DNA of 64,000 bases from Terriglobia bacterium (GTDB lineage Bacteria > Acidobacteriota > Terriglobia > UBA7540). Made by a program: the position numbers and the translations under genes. Of this stretch, positions 1 to 7,437 are shown piece after piece. The number at the start of each line of letters is the position of its first letter. The stretch's first letter is position 1. The stretch covers positions 62,001-126,000 of the forward strand of contig DASTAW010000041.1 in NCBI GenBank assembly GCA_035712365.1. Reading direction: 5' to 3'. The notes below the pieces were generated by a model that was not told where the DNA came from, did no database searches, and worked only from the letters and a program-made list of their open reading frames with translations.

Positions 1-114
1 AGCCCGATGCTCAATTCCCGCGCGGCGGAAGAAATCCGGCGACAGTTGCAAGCCTGGATTGCCTCCCGCTGCCCCGACCATTTGGGGCCCATACTCAAGA
101 CGAGCATGAATTGA
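1..114 (+). CDS. C-terminal end of an unidentified protein (truncated by window edge)
   Basis: An open frame runs from base 1 to a TGA at 112-114 and gives 37 residues ending in ILKTSMN. The start lies outside the window. Nothing in this tail identifies a family. In other genomes dnaK or grpE can precede dnaJ, but this tail does not look like either, so no function is assigned. A 172-base gap separates it from dnaJ. It could also be a chance open frame. Confidence 0.45.
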   Translation, partial: SPMLNSRAAEEIRRQLQAWIASRCPDHLGPILKTSMN

Positions 115-286
115 TGCGGGTATTTCCGGCTGAGGCGTGGCTGGAGCGCAGGACAGACTACCGGTCCAACTCCAGCCTCTGAGCCAGTCCATTTGGCCCC
201 TGATTTTTCATCAAATTTCCTTCCACAGAAAAGCTACTGCCGCAGTCATCAGCGTGGCGGGGCAGCCTTACCAGAGGGGAATAAGC

Positions 287-1483
287 ATGCCGGCGGGAAC
301 CAAACAGAAGGATTATTATGGCGATTTGGGAGTAGACCGCGCCGCCAAGGCTGACCAGATCCGGAAAGCTTACCGTCGGCTTGCCAGAAAGCACCATCCT
401 GATGTGAACCCAGGTAATAAGCAGGCGGAAGAAAAATTCAAAGAAATCCAGGAAGCGTACAACGTTCTCAGCGACGAAAAAAAACGGAAGATTTACGATC
501 AGTATGGATTCTACTCCGATAATATTCCAGCCGACGCTTACGAGGCTTATGCGAGAGGCCCCGTGGAGGACGCCAAAAATGGTCCGCGCGTCGATTTCTC
601 CGGCTTCGATTTCTCTGATTTCACTCCCCAGGAAGAGCGCCCGGCGGGGTTTGGTTCAACTTTTCGCGACATCTTCTCCCAAATTTTCACGCGCGGAGGC
701 GAAGGCCCGGAAGCCGCGGCGGGGCCGGCTCGCGGGCGAGACATCGAGCACCACATGCACCTGGGCTTCTGGGACGCGATACGAGGAACCCAGGTCCGGA
801 TTACCATCGGCAGGGAAGAAGTTTGCGCCGCCTGCAACGGTAAGGGAACCCAGGCAGGCCCGGCGGTGACCTGCCCGGCCTGCGGCGGCAGCGGAAAAGT
901 CCAGCGGACCGCGGGGGCAATGCGCTTTTCGACGACCTGTCCGCAGTGCGGCGGCACAGGACGGCAACAGAGCCCCTGCCCCTCATGCAAAGGAACGGGA
1001 CATATCCGCAAGCCGGAGACGTTTGACGTGAGAATCCCGCCGGGTGTCGACTCGGGATCGCGGGTCCGCGTACCGGGAAAGGGCAACGCTGGCGCTAACG
1101 GCGGACCGCCGGGCGACCTGTATATTCTGACCGACGTCGAGCCTCATCCATATTTCGAACGCAAGGGAGATAACTTTTACGTCAAGGTGCCGATCAGCGT
1201 CACCGAGGCCGCGCTGGGCACAAAAGTTGAGGTGCCAACCATCGACGGGCCCACGACCATTCGGATTCCTCCCGGCACTCAGGGCGGACAAAAGCTCCGC
1301 ATCCGCGGGAAAGGCGCGCCCTCGCTGCGGGCGAGTCAGCGCGGCGATCAGTTCGTGGAAGTTGAGATCAAGATCCCGCGAGTGGCCGACGAGCGCAGCA
1401 AGGAAATCCTGAAAGAACTTGACCGGCTGAATCCGTCAGATCTTCGCAGCGACTTGCGGAAGTACTTCAAGGTCCCGATGTAG
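287..1483 (+). CDS. dnaJ: Chaperone protein DnaJ (type I Hsp40)
   Basis: This is the co-chaperone that stimulates DnaK ATPase activity and delivers unfolded substrates in the cytoplasm. The 398-residue product has an N-terminal J domain (about residues 8-73) with the HPD motif at 37-39. A linker rich in Phe, Gly and Asp follows. Next comes a zinc-binding region with four CxxCxGxG repeats (C180-C183, C196-C199, C218-C221, C231-C234), then the two beta-sandwich substrate domains. The ATG at 287 was chosen over an upstream in-frame start at 137 because it follows an AGAGGGGA-type ribosome site and begins right before the J domain. hspR follows 37 bases downstream, which suggests co-transcription. 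No dnaK or grpE lies in the window. The full set of domains makes the call firm. Confidence 0.95.
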   Translation: MPAGTKQKDYYGDLGVDRAAKADQIRKAYRRLARKHHPDVNPGNKQAEEKFKEIQEAYNVLSDEKKRKIYDQYGFYSDNIPADAYEAYARGPVEDAKNGPRVDFSGFDFSDFTPQEERPAGFGSTFRDIFSQIFTRGGEGPEAAAGPARGRDIEHHMHLGFWDAIRGTQVRITIGREEVCAACNGKGTQAGPAVTCPACGGSGKVQRTAGAMRFSTTCPQCGGTGRQQSPCPSCKGTGHIRKPETFDVRIPPGVDSGSRVRVPGKGNAGANGGPPGDLYILTDVEPHPYFERKGDNFYVKVPISVTEAALGTKVEVPTIDGPTTIRIPPGTQGGQKLRIRGKGAPSLRASQRGDQFVEVEIKIPRVADERSKEILKELDRLNPSDLRSDLRKYFKVPM

Positions 1484-1520
1484 AGGCGGGCTGCCCGGAT
1501 GCGGGCAGTCTGAAAAATTC

Positions 1521-1919
1521 ATGGCAAAACGAGGCAGAAAACCCCGGGGCAAAGCAGGCTACATGATCAGCGCCGTGGCGGAAATGTATAGCATCCATCC
1601 GCAGACGCTGCGCCTTTACGAGCGCGAAGGTCTGCTGATTCCTTCGCGGAGTGAAGGCAACACGCGTTTTTATACTGGTGAGGACCTGGAGGCGCTCGAA
1701 ACCATTCTGAGCCTGACCCGTGACCTGGGCGTCAACCTGGCAGGTGTGGAAATCATTTTGAACATGCGAAAACGCATGGAGGAAATGGGAAAAGAAATGC
1801 AGGAGTTCGTCAAATATGTGGAGAAGGAAGTTATCACCCGAACCGGCGAGCCCCCCGAAGAGATGCAGAACGCGCTTGTCCGGGTCATCCCGCCTTACCT
1901 GATCCGGATGCGCCGCTGA
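1521..1919 (+). CDS. hspR: MerR-family transcriptional regulator, HspR-like
   Basis: The 132-residue protein has a winged-helix DNA-binding domain of MerR type starting near residue 14. It carries the HPQTLRLYEREGLL stretch typical of HspR, the repressor of dnaK/dnaJ heat-shock operons. A coiled-coil helix follows at about residues 80-105 (methionine- and glutamate-rich). The C terminus is short and basic, with no effector-binding domain. Its place 37 bases after dnaJ matches the known dnaJ-hspR arrangement, so autoregulation of a heat-shock operon is the likely role. No complete HAIR operator (CTTGAGT-N7-ACTCAAG) was found in the window. The ribosome site before the ATG is weak, which fits translation coupled to dnaJ. 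Confidence 0.85.
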   Translation: MAKRGRKPRGKAGYMISAVAEMYSIHPQTLRLYEREGLLIPSRSEGNTRFYTGEDLEALETILSLTRDLGVNLAGVEIILNMRKRMEEMGKEMQEFVKYVEKEVITRTGEPPEEMQNALVRVIPPYLIRMRR

Positions 1920-2052
1920 AACGAAAGCCTTGCTGTGCAACCCGCGACGAAGCCTTCAGCGCCAAGCCGGGTCCGGAACTTTAACCACGCCCCAGGTCTT
2001 ATTCCCTTCCGGTTTTCCCCCAAGTGATTTAGAATCGGCTAAAGGTTATTCA

Positions 2053-2835
2053 ATGGCCAGAAAAGACTGCCCTCACTGCGAAGGGACCGGCTGGAGGCCG
2101 GTCGAGACCGACGGAGTCAGGCGTGTGGCGCGGTGCGAGTGCGAAAAGTCTCAACGTTACGATTCGTTGCTGAAATCGGCCCAAATCCCGCGCCGGTACG
2201 AGCACTGCAATTTGGAAAATTTTGACGTCCGCAAGGACTCGCGCACACGCGAGCCTAATCCCAGCCTGGACGCTGCCAGGATGTATTCGAAAAAACTGGT
2301 GCAGGAATATCCCACGGACTTCGGCTTGTTGTTCGTGGGACCTACAGGCGTGGGCAAGACCCACCTGGGCGTCGCAGTGTTGCGCGGCCTGATGGAAAAG
2401 AAAGGCGTTCCGTGCCTGTATTATGACTTTCTCAAACTGCTGAAGGACATCCGGGACAGCTACAATCCGGTTTCGCACACTTCTGAAATGCGAGTGCTGG
2501 GACCGGTTCTGGACGTGGAAGTACTGATGCTGGACGATCTGGGCGCCTTTGACCCCACTGATTGGGTCCGCGAGACCCTTACTCACATCGTCAATTCGCG
2601 GTACAACGAAAAAAGAGTTACACTGATCACCACAACACTTGCATCCGGGAATTCAAAGCGGCGGGAAGTCCGCGCGCCATCCGGCGATCCTATCCCGGAT
2701 GTGGACCGCTCGCTGGCGCAGTTGGGCCCCACGCTTTCGTCGCGGCTCTATGAGATGTGCAAGGTGGTTGAAATCAAGTCGGATGATTACCGCAAAGGCA
2801 TCAAACAGAAAGGCGTCCGGTTCGAGACTGAATAA
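2053..2835 (+). CDS. DnaC/IstB-like ATP-binding protein (putative helicase loader)
   Basis: The 260-residue AAA+ ATPase resembles DnaC/DnaI helicase loaders and IstB. Walker A is GPTGVGKT at residues 96-103 and Walker B is VLMLDDLG at 157-164, with a sensor-like LITTT segment near 191. The N terminus carries cysteines C6, C9, C28 and C30 in a CPHCEGTGW...RCEC context, a probable small zinc-binding module. DnaC/DnaI proteins load the replicative helicase at origins or restart sites, and that is the inferred role here. No transposase gene is adjacent, so IstB of an IS21 element is unlikely. The ATG at 2053 was preferred to an upstream start at 1930 because the cysteine module begins immediately after it. 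Confidence 0.75.
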   Translation: MARKDCPHCEGTGWRPVETDGVRRVARCECEKSQRYDSLLKSAQIPRRYEHCNLENFDVRKDSRTREPNPSLDAARMYSKKLVQEYPTDFGLLFVGPTGVGKTHLGVAVLRGLMEKKGVPCLYYDFLKLLKDIRDSYNPVSHTSEMRVLGPVLDVEVLMLDDLGAFDPTDWVRETLTHIVNSRYNEKRVTLITTTLASGNSKRREVRAPSGDPIPDVDRSLAQLGPTLSSRLYEMCKVVEIKSDDYRKGIKQKGVRFETE

Positions 2836-2867
2836 AGCTGAGCAGTAAACAGTTGCAGTAACTTGGT

Positions 2868-2897
2868 TTGACTTCGCTTTTCGGGGGACGGTAAAAT
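2868..2897 (+). promoter_or_regulatory. Putative sigma-70-type promoter for rpsA
   Basis: A TTGACT box (2868-2873) and a TAAAAT box (2892-2897) are separated by 18 bases and lie about 50 bases before the rpsA start. Each box matches five of six consensus positions. This is a pattern call only. Confidence 0.55.
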
Positions 2898-2945
2898 ACA
2901 GTCTCAGTCGGAGTTGCGTCGGGGCATGGGCAGGGAGGTAAGTCA

Positions 2946-5006
2946 ATGTCGTCCCAAGAGAAAGACCTCAACTCGGGTGAGTTCATTGCCTCACCGGAGG
3001 CGCAGAGCGGCGGGGAGGCTGCTGTGCGCAGGGATACGGCTGAATCTGCCGACAACCCGCTCCAGGCCCAACCCAAAGAAGACGATCTGCAAGCACTGGC
3101 GGTGAATGATGGCAACGGTGCCAGCAATTCTTCCGTCAAGTACGAAGCCGCGCCTGATGCCGGGGCGGCGGACATAACTGCACCCGCTGAAAACGGCCAT
3201 CCATCGGCGTCTGAAGCCGAAGCGCCAACCCTTGCCGCCAGTACGGGACACGATCTTGAACTGTCTGCGGCCGATGCCGAACCCGAGGACCAAATGCTTG
3301 GAATGGCCGAGGTAGAGGGCCTGATGGAGAGCATGGAAGCGGCTCCCACTCTTTCCGTAGGCGAGATCGTCCAGGGCCATATTGTGAATATCACCGGCGA
3401 GGAAGTGGTGGTTGACCTGGGCTTGAAATTCGAAGCCGTCATCCCCCGCATCGAGTTCGCAGCCGCGGATGGCGAAATCAATGCTGAACCCGGCCAGACC
3501 GTCAGAGTCATGGTTGAAAAGTTCGATGAGCTGACAGGAACGGCAGTGGTGTCGCGCCGCAGGGCAGTTCAGGAAGATTTGTGGGAAGAAATTGAACGCG
3601 CCTTCTATGAAGAAAAGCCCATTCACGGGCGCGTGGTCCAGCGGGTCAAAGGCGGCCTCGAAGTCAACATCGGTGTCCATGCTTTTATGCCGGCCTCGCA
3701 GGCTGACCTGAAACCCCATCCAACGCTCGACGAGTGGATAGGCCAGGAAATCGATTGCAAAGTCATCAAGCTGAATCGCAAACGCGACAATGTTGTGGTC
3801 AGCCGCCGAAAAGCTCTGGAGGAAGAAAATAACCAGAGAAAGGCCCTGCTGCTGGAACACCTTGTTGAAGGTGCGGTCCTGAAAGGCCGCGTGAAAAACC
3901 TGACGGATTATGGAGCGTTCGTGGACCTCGGAGGCATCGACGGCCTGCTGCACATGACCGACATTTCATGGACGCGTGTGGCGCATCCTTCTGAGGTGGT
4001 GCAGCCAGGGCAGGAAGTGGAAGTGAAAGTCCTCAAATTTGACCGGGAGAAGGAGCGGGTTTCTCTGGGGATGAAACAACTGGCGCCTGACCCATGGGAA
4101 GCTGCCACTTCGCAGTTTCACGTTGGCGACCACGTCACCGGGAAAGTTGTAACTGTGACCGATTACGGCGCCTTCGTGGAACTACAGCCGGGAGTCGAGG
4201 GGTTGATCCACATCTCCGAAATGAGCTGGACCAGGCGGCTGCGACACCCTTCGAAGATTTTGAAGCCCGGCGACATGGCAGAAGTGGCCATCCTGGATAT
4301 TAATCCCGAGCAGCGGCGAATATCACTGAGCCTGCGGCAAGCGTTGCCCGATCCCTGGGAAGGCCTCAGCGAGCGAATGGGCGCGGGGACCGTGGTCAAG
4401 GGCCGCGTCCGGCATTTTACGGACTTCGGGGCTTTTATCGAAGTGGAAGAAGGCGTGGACGGACTGGTCCACGTTTCGAATCTTTCCTGGACGCGGAATG
4501 TGAAACATCCTTCCGAAATGCTGCGCAAGGGCCAGGAAATTGAGGCCGTTGTTCTGAACGTGGACACGGAAAACCGGCGCCTTTCGCTGGGGCTGAAACA
4601 GCTCCAGCCCGACGCCTGGGAAAGTTTCTTTGCCAAAACCAGCGTGGGTGACACGGTGCGGGCCAAAGTCACGCGGCGGACTTCTTTCGGGGTCTTTGCC
4701 GAAATCGAAGAAGGCATCGAAGGGCTTTGTCACGTTTCGGAAATCGAAAACAGCCATCGTGGCAACGATGCAGGAATACCCAAAGTTGGTGATGAGCTGG
4801 AGTTTCGTGTCGTCCGGCTGAATCCGGAAGAAAAAAAGATCAGCCTGAGTCTGAGGGCCGAAAACTGGAAACCAACCCGCGAGCGGGAGAAAGCTCCCGA
4901 ACCCGTAGGGCTTTCCAGAATGGCCGAAGCGTTCTCTTCTGCGGGTATCACGACCCCCGCCATGGCGCGCGCGAGCGCATCGGGGGATCGAAGTAATTCG
5001 CACTAG
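2946..5006 (+). CDS. rpsA: 30S ribosomal protein S1 with long acidic N-terminal extension
   Basis: S1 binds mRNA and the small ribosomal subunit during initiation. The 686-residue product has six S1 (OB-fold) repeats, at about residues 136-205, 222-290, 307-375, 394-462, 481-549 and 566-640. The central repeats show the usual TDYGAFV or TDFGAFI and GL(I/L/V)H motifs followed by SW. The first about 130 residues are low complexity, rich in Ala, Glu, Asp and Pro, and are absent from the compact E. coli protein of about 557 residues. The start at 2946 follows a GGGAGG ribosome site. An IHF/HU gene lies 90 bases downstream, as in the rpsA-ihfB order of Proteobacteria. The repeats make the S1 call firm; the role of the extension is unknown. 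Confidence 0.93.
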   Translation: MSSQEKDLNSGEFIASPEAQSGGEAAVRRDTAESADNPLQAQPKEDDLQALAVNDGNGASNSSVKYEAAPDAGAADITAPAENGHPSASEAEAPTLAASTGHDLELSAADAEPEDQMLGMAEVEGLMESMEAAPTLSVGEIVQGHIVNITGEEVVVDLGLKFEAVIPRIEFAAADGEINAEPGQTVRVMVEKFDELTGTAVVSRRRAVQEDLWEEIERAFYEEKPIHGRVVQRVKGGLEVNIGVHAFMPASQADLKPHPTLDEWIGQEIDCKVIKLNRKRDNVVVSRRKALEEENNQRKALLLEHLVEGAVLKGRVKNLTDYGAFVDLGGIDGLLHMTDISWTRVAHPSEVVQPGQEVEVKVLKFDREKERVSLGMKQLAPDPWEAATSQFHVGDHVTGKVVTVTDYGAFVELQPGVEGLIHISEMSWTRRLRHPSKILKPGDMAEVAILDINPEQRRISLSLRQALPDPWEGLSERMGAGTVVKGRVRHFTDFGAFIEVEEGVDGLVHVSNLSWTRNVKHPSEMLRKGQEIEAVVLNVDTENRRLSLGLKQLQPDAWESFFAKTSVGDTVRAKVTRRTSFGVFAEIEEGIEGLCHVSEIENSHRGNDAGIPKVGDELEFRVVRLNPEEKKISLSLRAENWKPTREREKAPEPVGLSRMAEAFSSAGITTPAMARASASGDRSNSH

Positions 5007-5010
5007 AAGT

Positions 5011-5055
5011 AACCGGTGGTGAAACCCCTCCGGAGGGGACCGATAGCCGCCGGTT
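5011..5055 (+). terminator. Inverted repeat between rpsA and the IHF/HU gene
   Basis: CCCCTCCGGAGGGG (5025-5038) is a perfect palindrome, nested inside AACCGG (5011-5016) and CCGGTT (5050-5055). No T-run follows, so it may be an attenuating or mRNA-stabilising structure rather than a classical terminator. Confidence 0.3.
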
Positions 5056-5095
5056 GGGGATGCCCGGGTCAAAATTTTAGCCTGAGGAGTCGAGC

Positions 5096-5461
5096 ATGAC
5101 CAAAGCTGACTTGATCGAAGACGTTGCTCGAAAGACAGAATTGAGCCGCAAGGATTCTGAGGTGATCGTCGATACCATTTTCGAGGGTATCGTCAAGTCC
5201 CTGCGCGGCGGAGATAAGATTGAAATTCGCGGGTTTGGAAGCTTCAGGACGCGGCACCGGAACTCTCGGGTGGGAAGAAATCCGAAGACCGGCGAGCGCG
5301 TGGAGGTTCCCGCCAAAGATATCCCATACTTTAAGCCCAGCAAAGAGTTGAAGGACCTGGTCAACAGTGGCCACGAAGCGCCACAGCCGATTCCAGCAGC
5401 TTCGACGGCAGAGCAGCCGGCGAGCGAGGCGCCTTCCAAGCCGTCCTTTCCTGTTGAGTAA
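5096..5461 (+). CDS. ihfB: HU/IHF-family DNA-bending protein (IHF beta-like)
   Basis: The 121-residue protein has the complete HU/IHF fold. Helical N terminus MTKADLIEDVARKTELSRKD is followed by the core GDKIEIRGFGSF and the DNA-binding arm with GRNPKTGE. It would bend DNA as a dimer and organise the nucleoid. Its position after rpsA favours the IHF-beta branch, but sequence alone does not separate IHF beta from HU with certainty. A tail of about 30 residues after the normal end (rich in Pro, Ala and Ser, no fold seen) is longer than in E. coli IHF (about 94 residues). The ATG follows a GAGGAG ribosome site. A HIT gene starts 25 bases after its stop. Confidence 0.85.
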   Translation: MTKADLIEDVARKTELSRKDSEVIVDTIFEGIVKSLRGGDKIEIRGFGSFRTRHRNSRVGRNPKTGERVEVPAKDIPYFKPSKELKDLVNSGHEAPQPIPAASTAEQPASEAPSKPSFPVE

Positions 5462-5486
5462 CTCTTCCAGCAGCAGGTCTAGATCA

Positions 5487-5975
5487 ATGGACTATTTGTG
5501 GACCCCGTGGCGGTTTCAGTACGTCAGCGCGGGAGCCCGGAACCAGGAGTGTATCTTCTGCGAAAGGGCATCTGCCGACCCCGCAGGCGACAGGGAGCAC
5601 CTCGTCCTTTACCGGGGCCGTTCGAACTTTGTCATGCTGAACCTTTACCCCTATACGGTGGGTCACGCGATGATTGTTCCCTATACCCATGTGGCGGAGC
5701 TGGTTGATGTCCGGTCTGAAATACTGGCAGAGATGATGACGCTGGCCCAGCAGTTCCAGCAAGCACTCAAGGATGTCTACCGTCCGGAAGGTTATAACCT
5801 GGGGTTGAACATGGGACGTTGCGCGGGGGCCGGCGTCGAGCACCACGTCCATCTGCACATCCTCCCGCGATGGATCGGGGATTCAAATTTTATGACCGTG
5901 GTGGGAGAAACACGCGTTGAGCCGGAGGACCTTACCTCGACCTATGACAAGCTGGCCGGCCATTTCCAAAGATAG
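5487..5975 (+). CDS. HIT-family nucleotide hydrolase/phosphorylase
   Basis: The 162-residue protein carries the histidine triad as HVHLH at residues 120-124, within GVEHHVHLHILPRW. The N-terminal CIFC pair (C22, C25) with histidines near 68 and 119 probably binds zinc, as in bacterial Ap4A phosphorylase-like HIT proteins. HIT proteins hydrolyse or transfer nucleotidyl groups from substrates such as Ap4A or adenylated compounds; the exact substrate cannot be told here. The start at 5487 was chosen because MDYLWTPWRFQYV is the usual beginning of this subfamily. It may be co-transcribed with the IHF/HU gene just upstream. Confidence 0.85.
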   Translation: MDYLWTPWRFQYVSAGARNQECIFCERASADPAGDREHLVLYRGRSNFVMLNLYPYTVGHAMIVPYTHVAELVDVRSEILAEMMTLAQQFQQALKDVYRPEGYNLGLNMGRCAGAGVEHHVHLHILPRWIGDSNFMTVVGETRVEPEDLTSTYDKLAGHFQR

Positions 5976-6154
5976 GTCTCGGCCGGGCCGTGCGCGCGCT
6001 CCCGAATTTCCAGCCGTATCTCAGGACCTCCGAATCTGTTCCGAGCCACAGCCAGATGTTCCTTTCGGCAAGCATCCCAGCGCATCGGCGCCGGCCATCG
6101 CCGAAGGCTGACCGGCCTTGACCGGCTTTTGCTCGCAACTTAAAATCGGTTCAA

Positions 6155-7303
6155 GTGCCGGTAAGAATCATGCGACTTGAAAACTCGCTGGAGTTCGACG
6201 CCAGTGCGGAAGGCGGTCCGTTTTTCGAGCAATTCGAACGCCGGCCCGGCGTGTTTGCGCTCTTTGCGGATTCGAGCGCTGGGCCTGGCGCTGCGCCGTA
6301 CATAGGCCGCAGCCGCGACCTGCAACGGCGGCTGACACGGCTTCTGCGAAAACCTGAAGGCAATTCCAGGTTCTTGAATCTTCGAGAAATCACCCGCCGG
6401 ATCGAATATCAATATGCCGGGTCGGGTTTCGAGATGCAGTGGCTAATCTACGAACTTAATCGCGACTATTATCCGCGCCAATACCGTGCGCGCTTGAGGT
6501 TGAAGGCCCCGGCGATGCTCAAGCTCAATCTCCGAAACCGGTTTCCGCGCCTCTACCCCACCCGGCGCATCGCAAACGACGGCTCGCTCTATTACGGTCC
6601 ATTCCCTTCCCGTGCGGGCGCCGAACGGTTTGCGGGAGAATTTCTCGATCTGTTCAAGATCCGCCGTTGCGTTGAGGACCTCGTTCCCGATCCCGCCCAT
6701 CCCGGATGCATCTACTCGCAGATGCACATGTGCATGGCCCCGTGCTTCCAGGGTTGCAGCGACGGGGAGTACCAGAAGGAAGTGGAACGCGTCATCGAGG
6801 TCCTGGACGGCGAGGGCCAGTCGTTGACGCGTGGCCTGCAGGCCCAACGAGACCAGGCTTCCGATAATCTCGACTTCGAGCATGCCGCGCAACTGCATCG
6901 CAAAGTTGAAAGAATCCGCGACGCATTAACACTTAGGCCGGAGCCGGTCCGGAACGTAAACCAACTTCACGCGGCCCTCGTTTTGCCCGCCGCCCTGCCC
7001 AGGACCGTTTGCTTTTTTCTGATGTGCTCGGGCAAGCTGCACGGGCCCGGCTATCTCGAACTGGGAGAGAACGTCTCTTCGCCGCTTTCGCTCGACGAAC
7101 GTTTTCGCCAGCTATTTGATGGCCTGCTCAGCCATGCAGAAGATTTGCCCGGCGCATCTTCCTGGGAGCATCTGACCCTGTTCGCCCGGTGGTACTACAG
7201 CAGTTTCCGGCAGGGTGAAGTCGTGATGCTTTCCTCACCGTCCCAGATTCCGCACGCAAGGCTAATCCGCATCTGCCGCAAAATGGTTTCCCCCGCCTCC
7301 TGA
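6155..7303 (+). CDS. Short UvrC-like protein: GIY-YIG nuclease, cysteine cluster and UVR motif, no C-terminal nuclease
   Basis: The 382-residue protein resembles the N-terminal half of excinuclease subunit UvrC. It has a GIY-YIG-type domain at about residues 29-110 (GVFALF, PYIGRS, and a catalytic-type Glu in FEMQWLIYELNRDYYP). A four-cysteine cluster follows (RRCVED, PGCIY, MCMAPC), matching the iron-sulfur cysteines reported for UvrC. A UVR motif lies near residues 235-265 (DNLDFEHAAQLHRK). UvrC is normally about 600 residues with an RNase H-like 5' nuclease and helix-hairpin-helix repeats; both are absent, and the frame ends at a clean TGA. The architecture recalls Cho-type incision proteins, so 3' incision without 5' incision is inferred. 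Start is GTG 6155; ATG 6170 is an alternative. Confidence 0.8.
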   Translation: MPVRIMRLENSLEFDASAEGGPFFEQFERRPGVFALFADSSAGPGAAPYIGRSRDLQRRLTRLLRKPEGNSRFLNLREITRRIEYQYAGSGFEMQWLIYELNRDYYPRQYRARLRLKAPAMLKLNLRNRFPRLYPTRRIANDGSLYYGPFPSRAGAERFAGEFLDLFKIRRCVEDLVPDPAHPGCIYSQMHMCMAPCFQGCSDGEYQKEVERVIEVLDGEGQSLTRGLQAQRDQASDNLDFEHAAQLHRKVERIRDALTLRPEPVRNVNQLHAALVLPAALPRTVCFFLMCSGKLHGPGYLELGENVSSPLSLDERFRQLFDGLLSHAEDLPGASSWEHLTLFARWYYSSFRQGEVVMLSSPSQIPHARLIRICRKMVSPAS

Positions 7304-7437
7304 TGCCCGGTATTGCCACGGGCGTGCTGCGCGATGGCCAAGGGCGGCACGTCCGCGGAACGAAAAGGCTGTGCTGCATCTTCGTTTGACTGGCCTCAGG
7401 AGTGGCCCTAGAATTGGGTGTTGAGGCAAGCACCCCT

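Noticed and set aside
91-97. ACTCAAG half-site resembling a HAIR operator of HspR
   Set aside because: No CTTGAGT partner lies 7 bases upstream, so it is a chance half-site inside the upstream gene.
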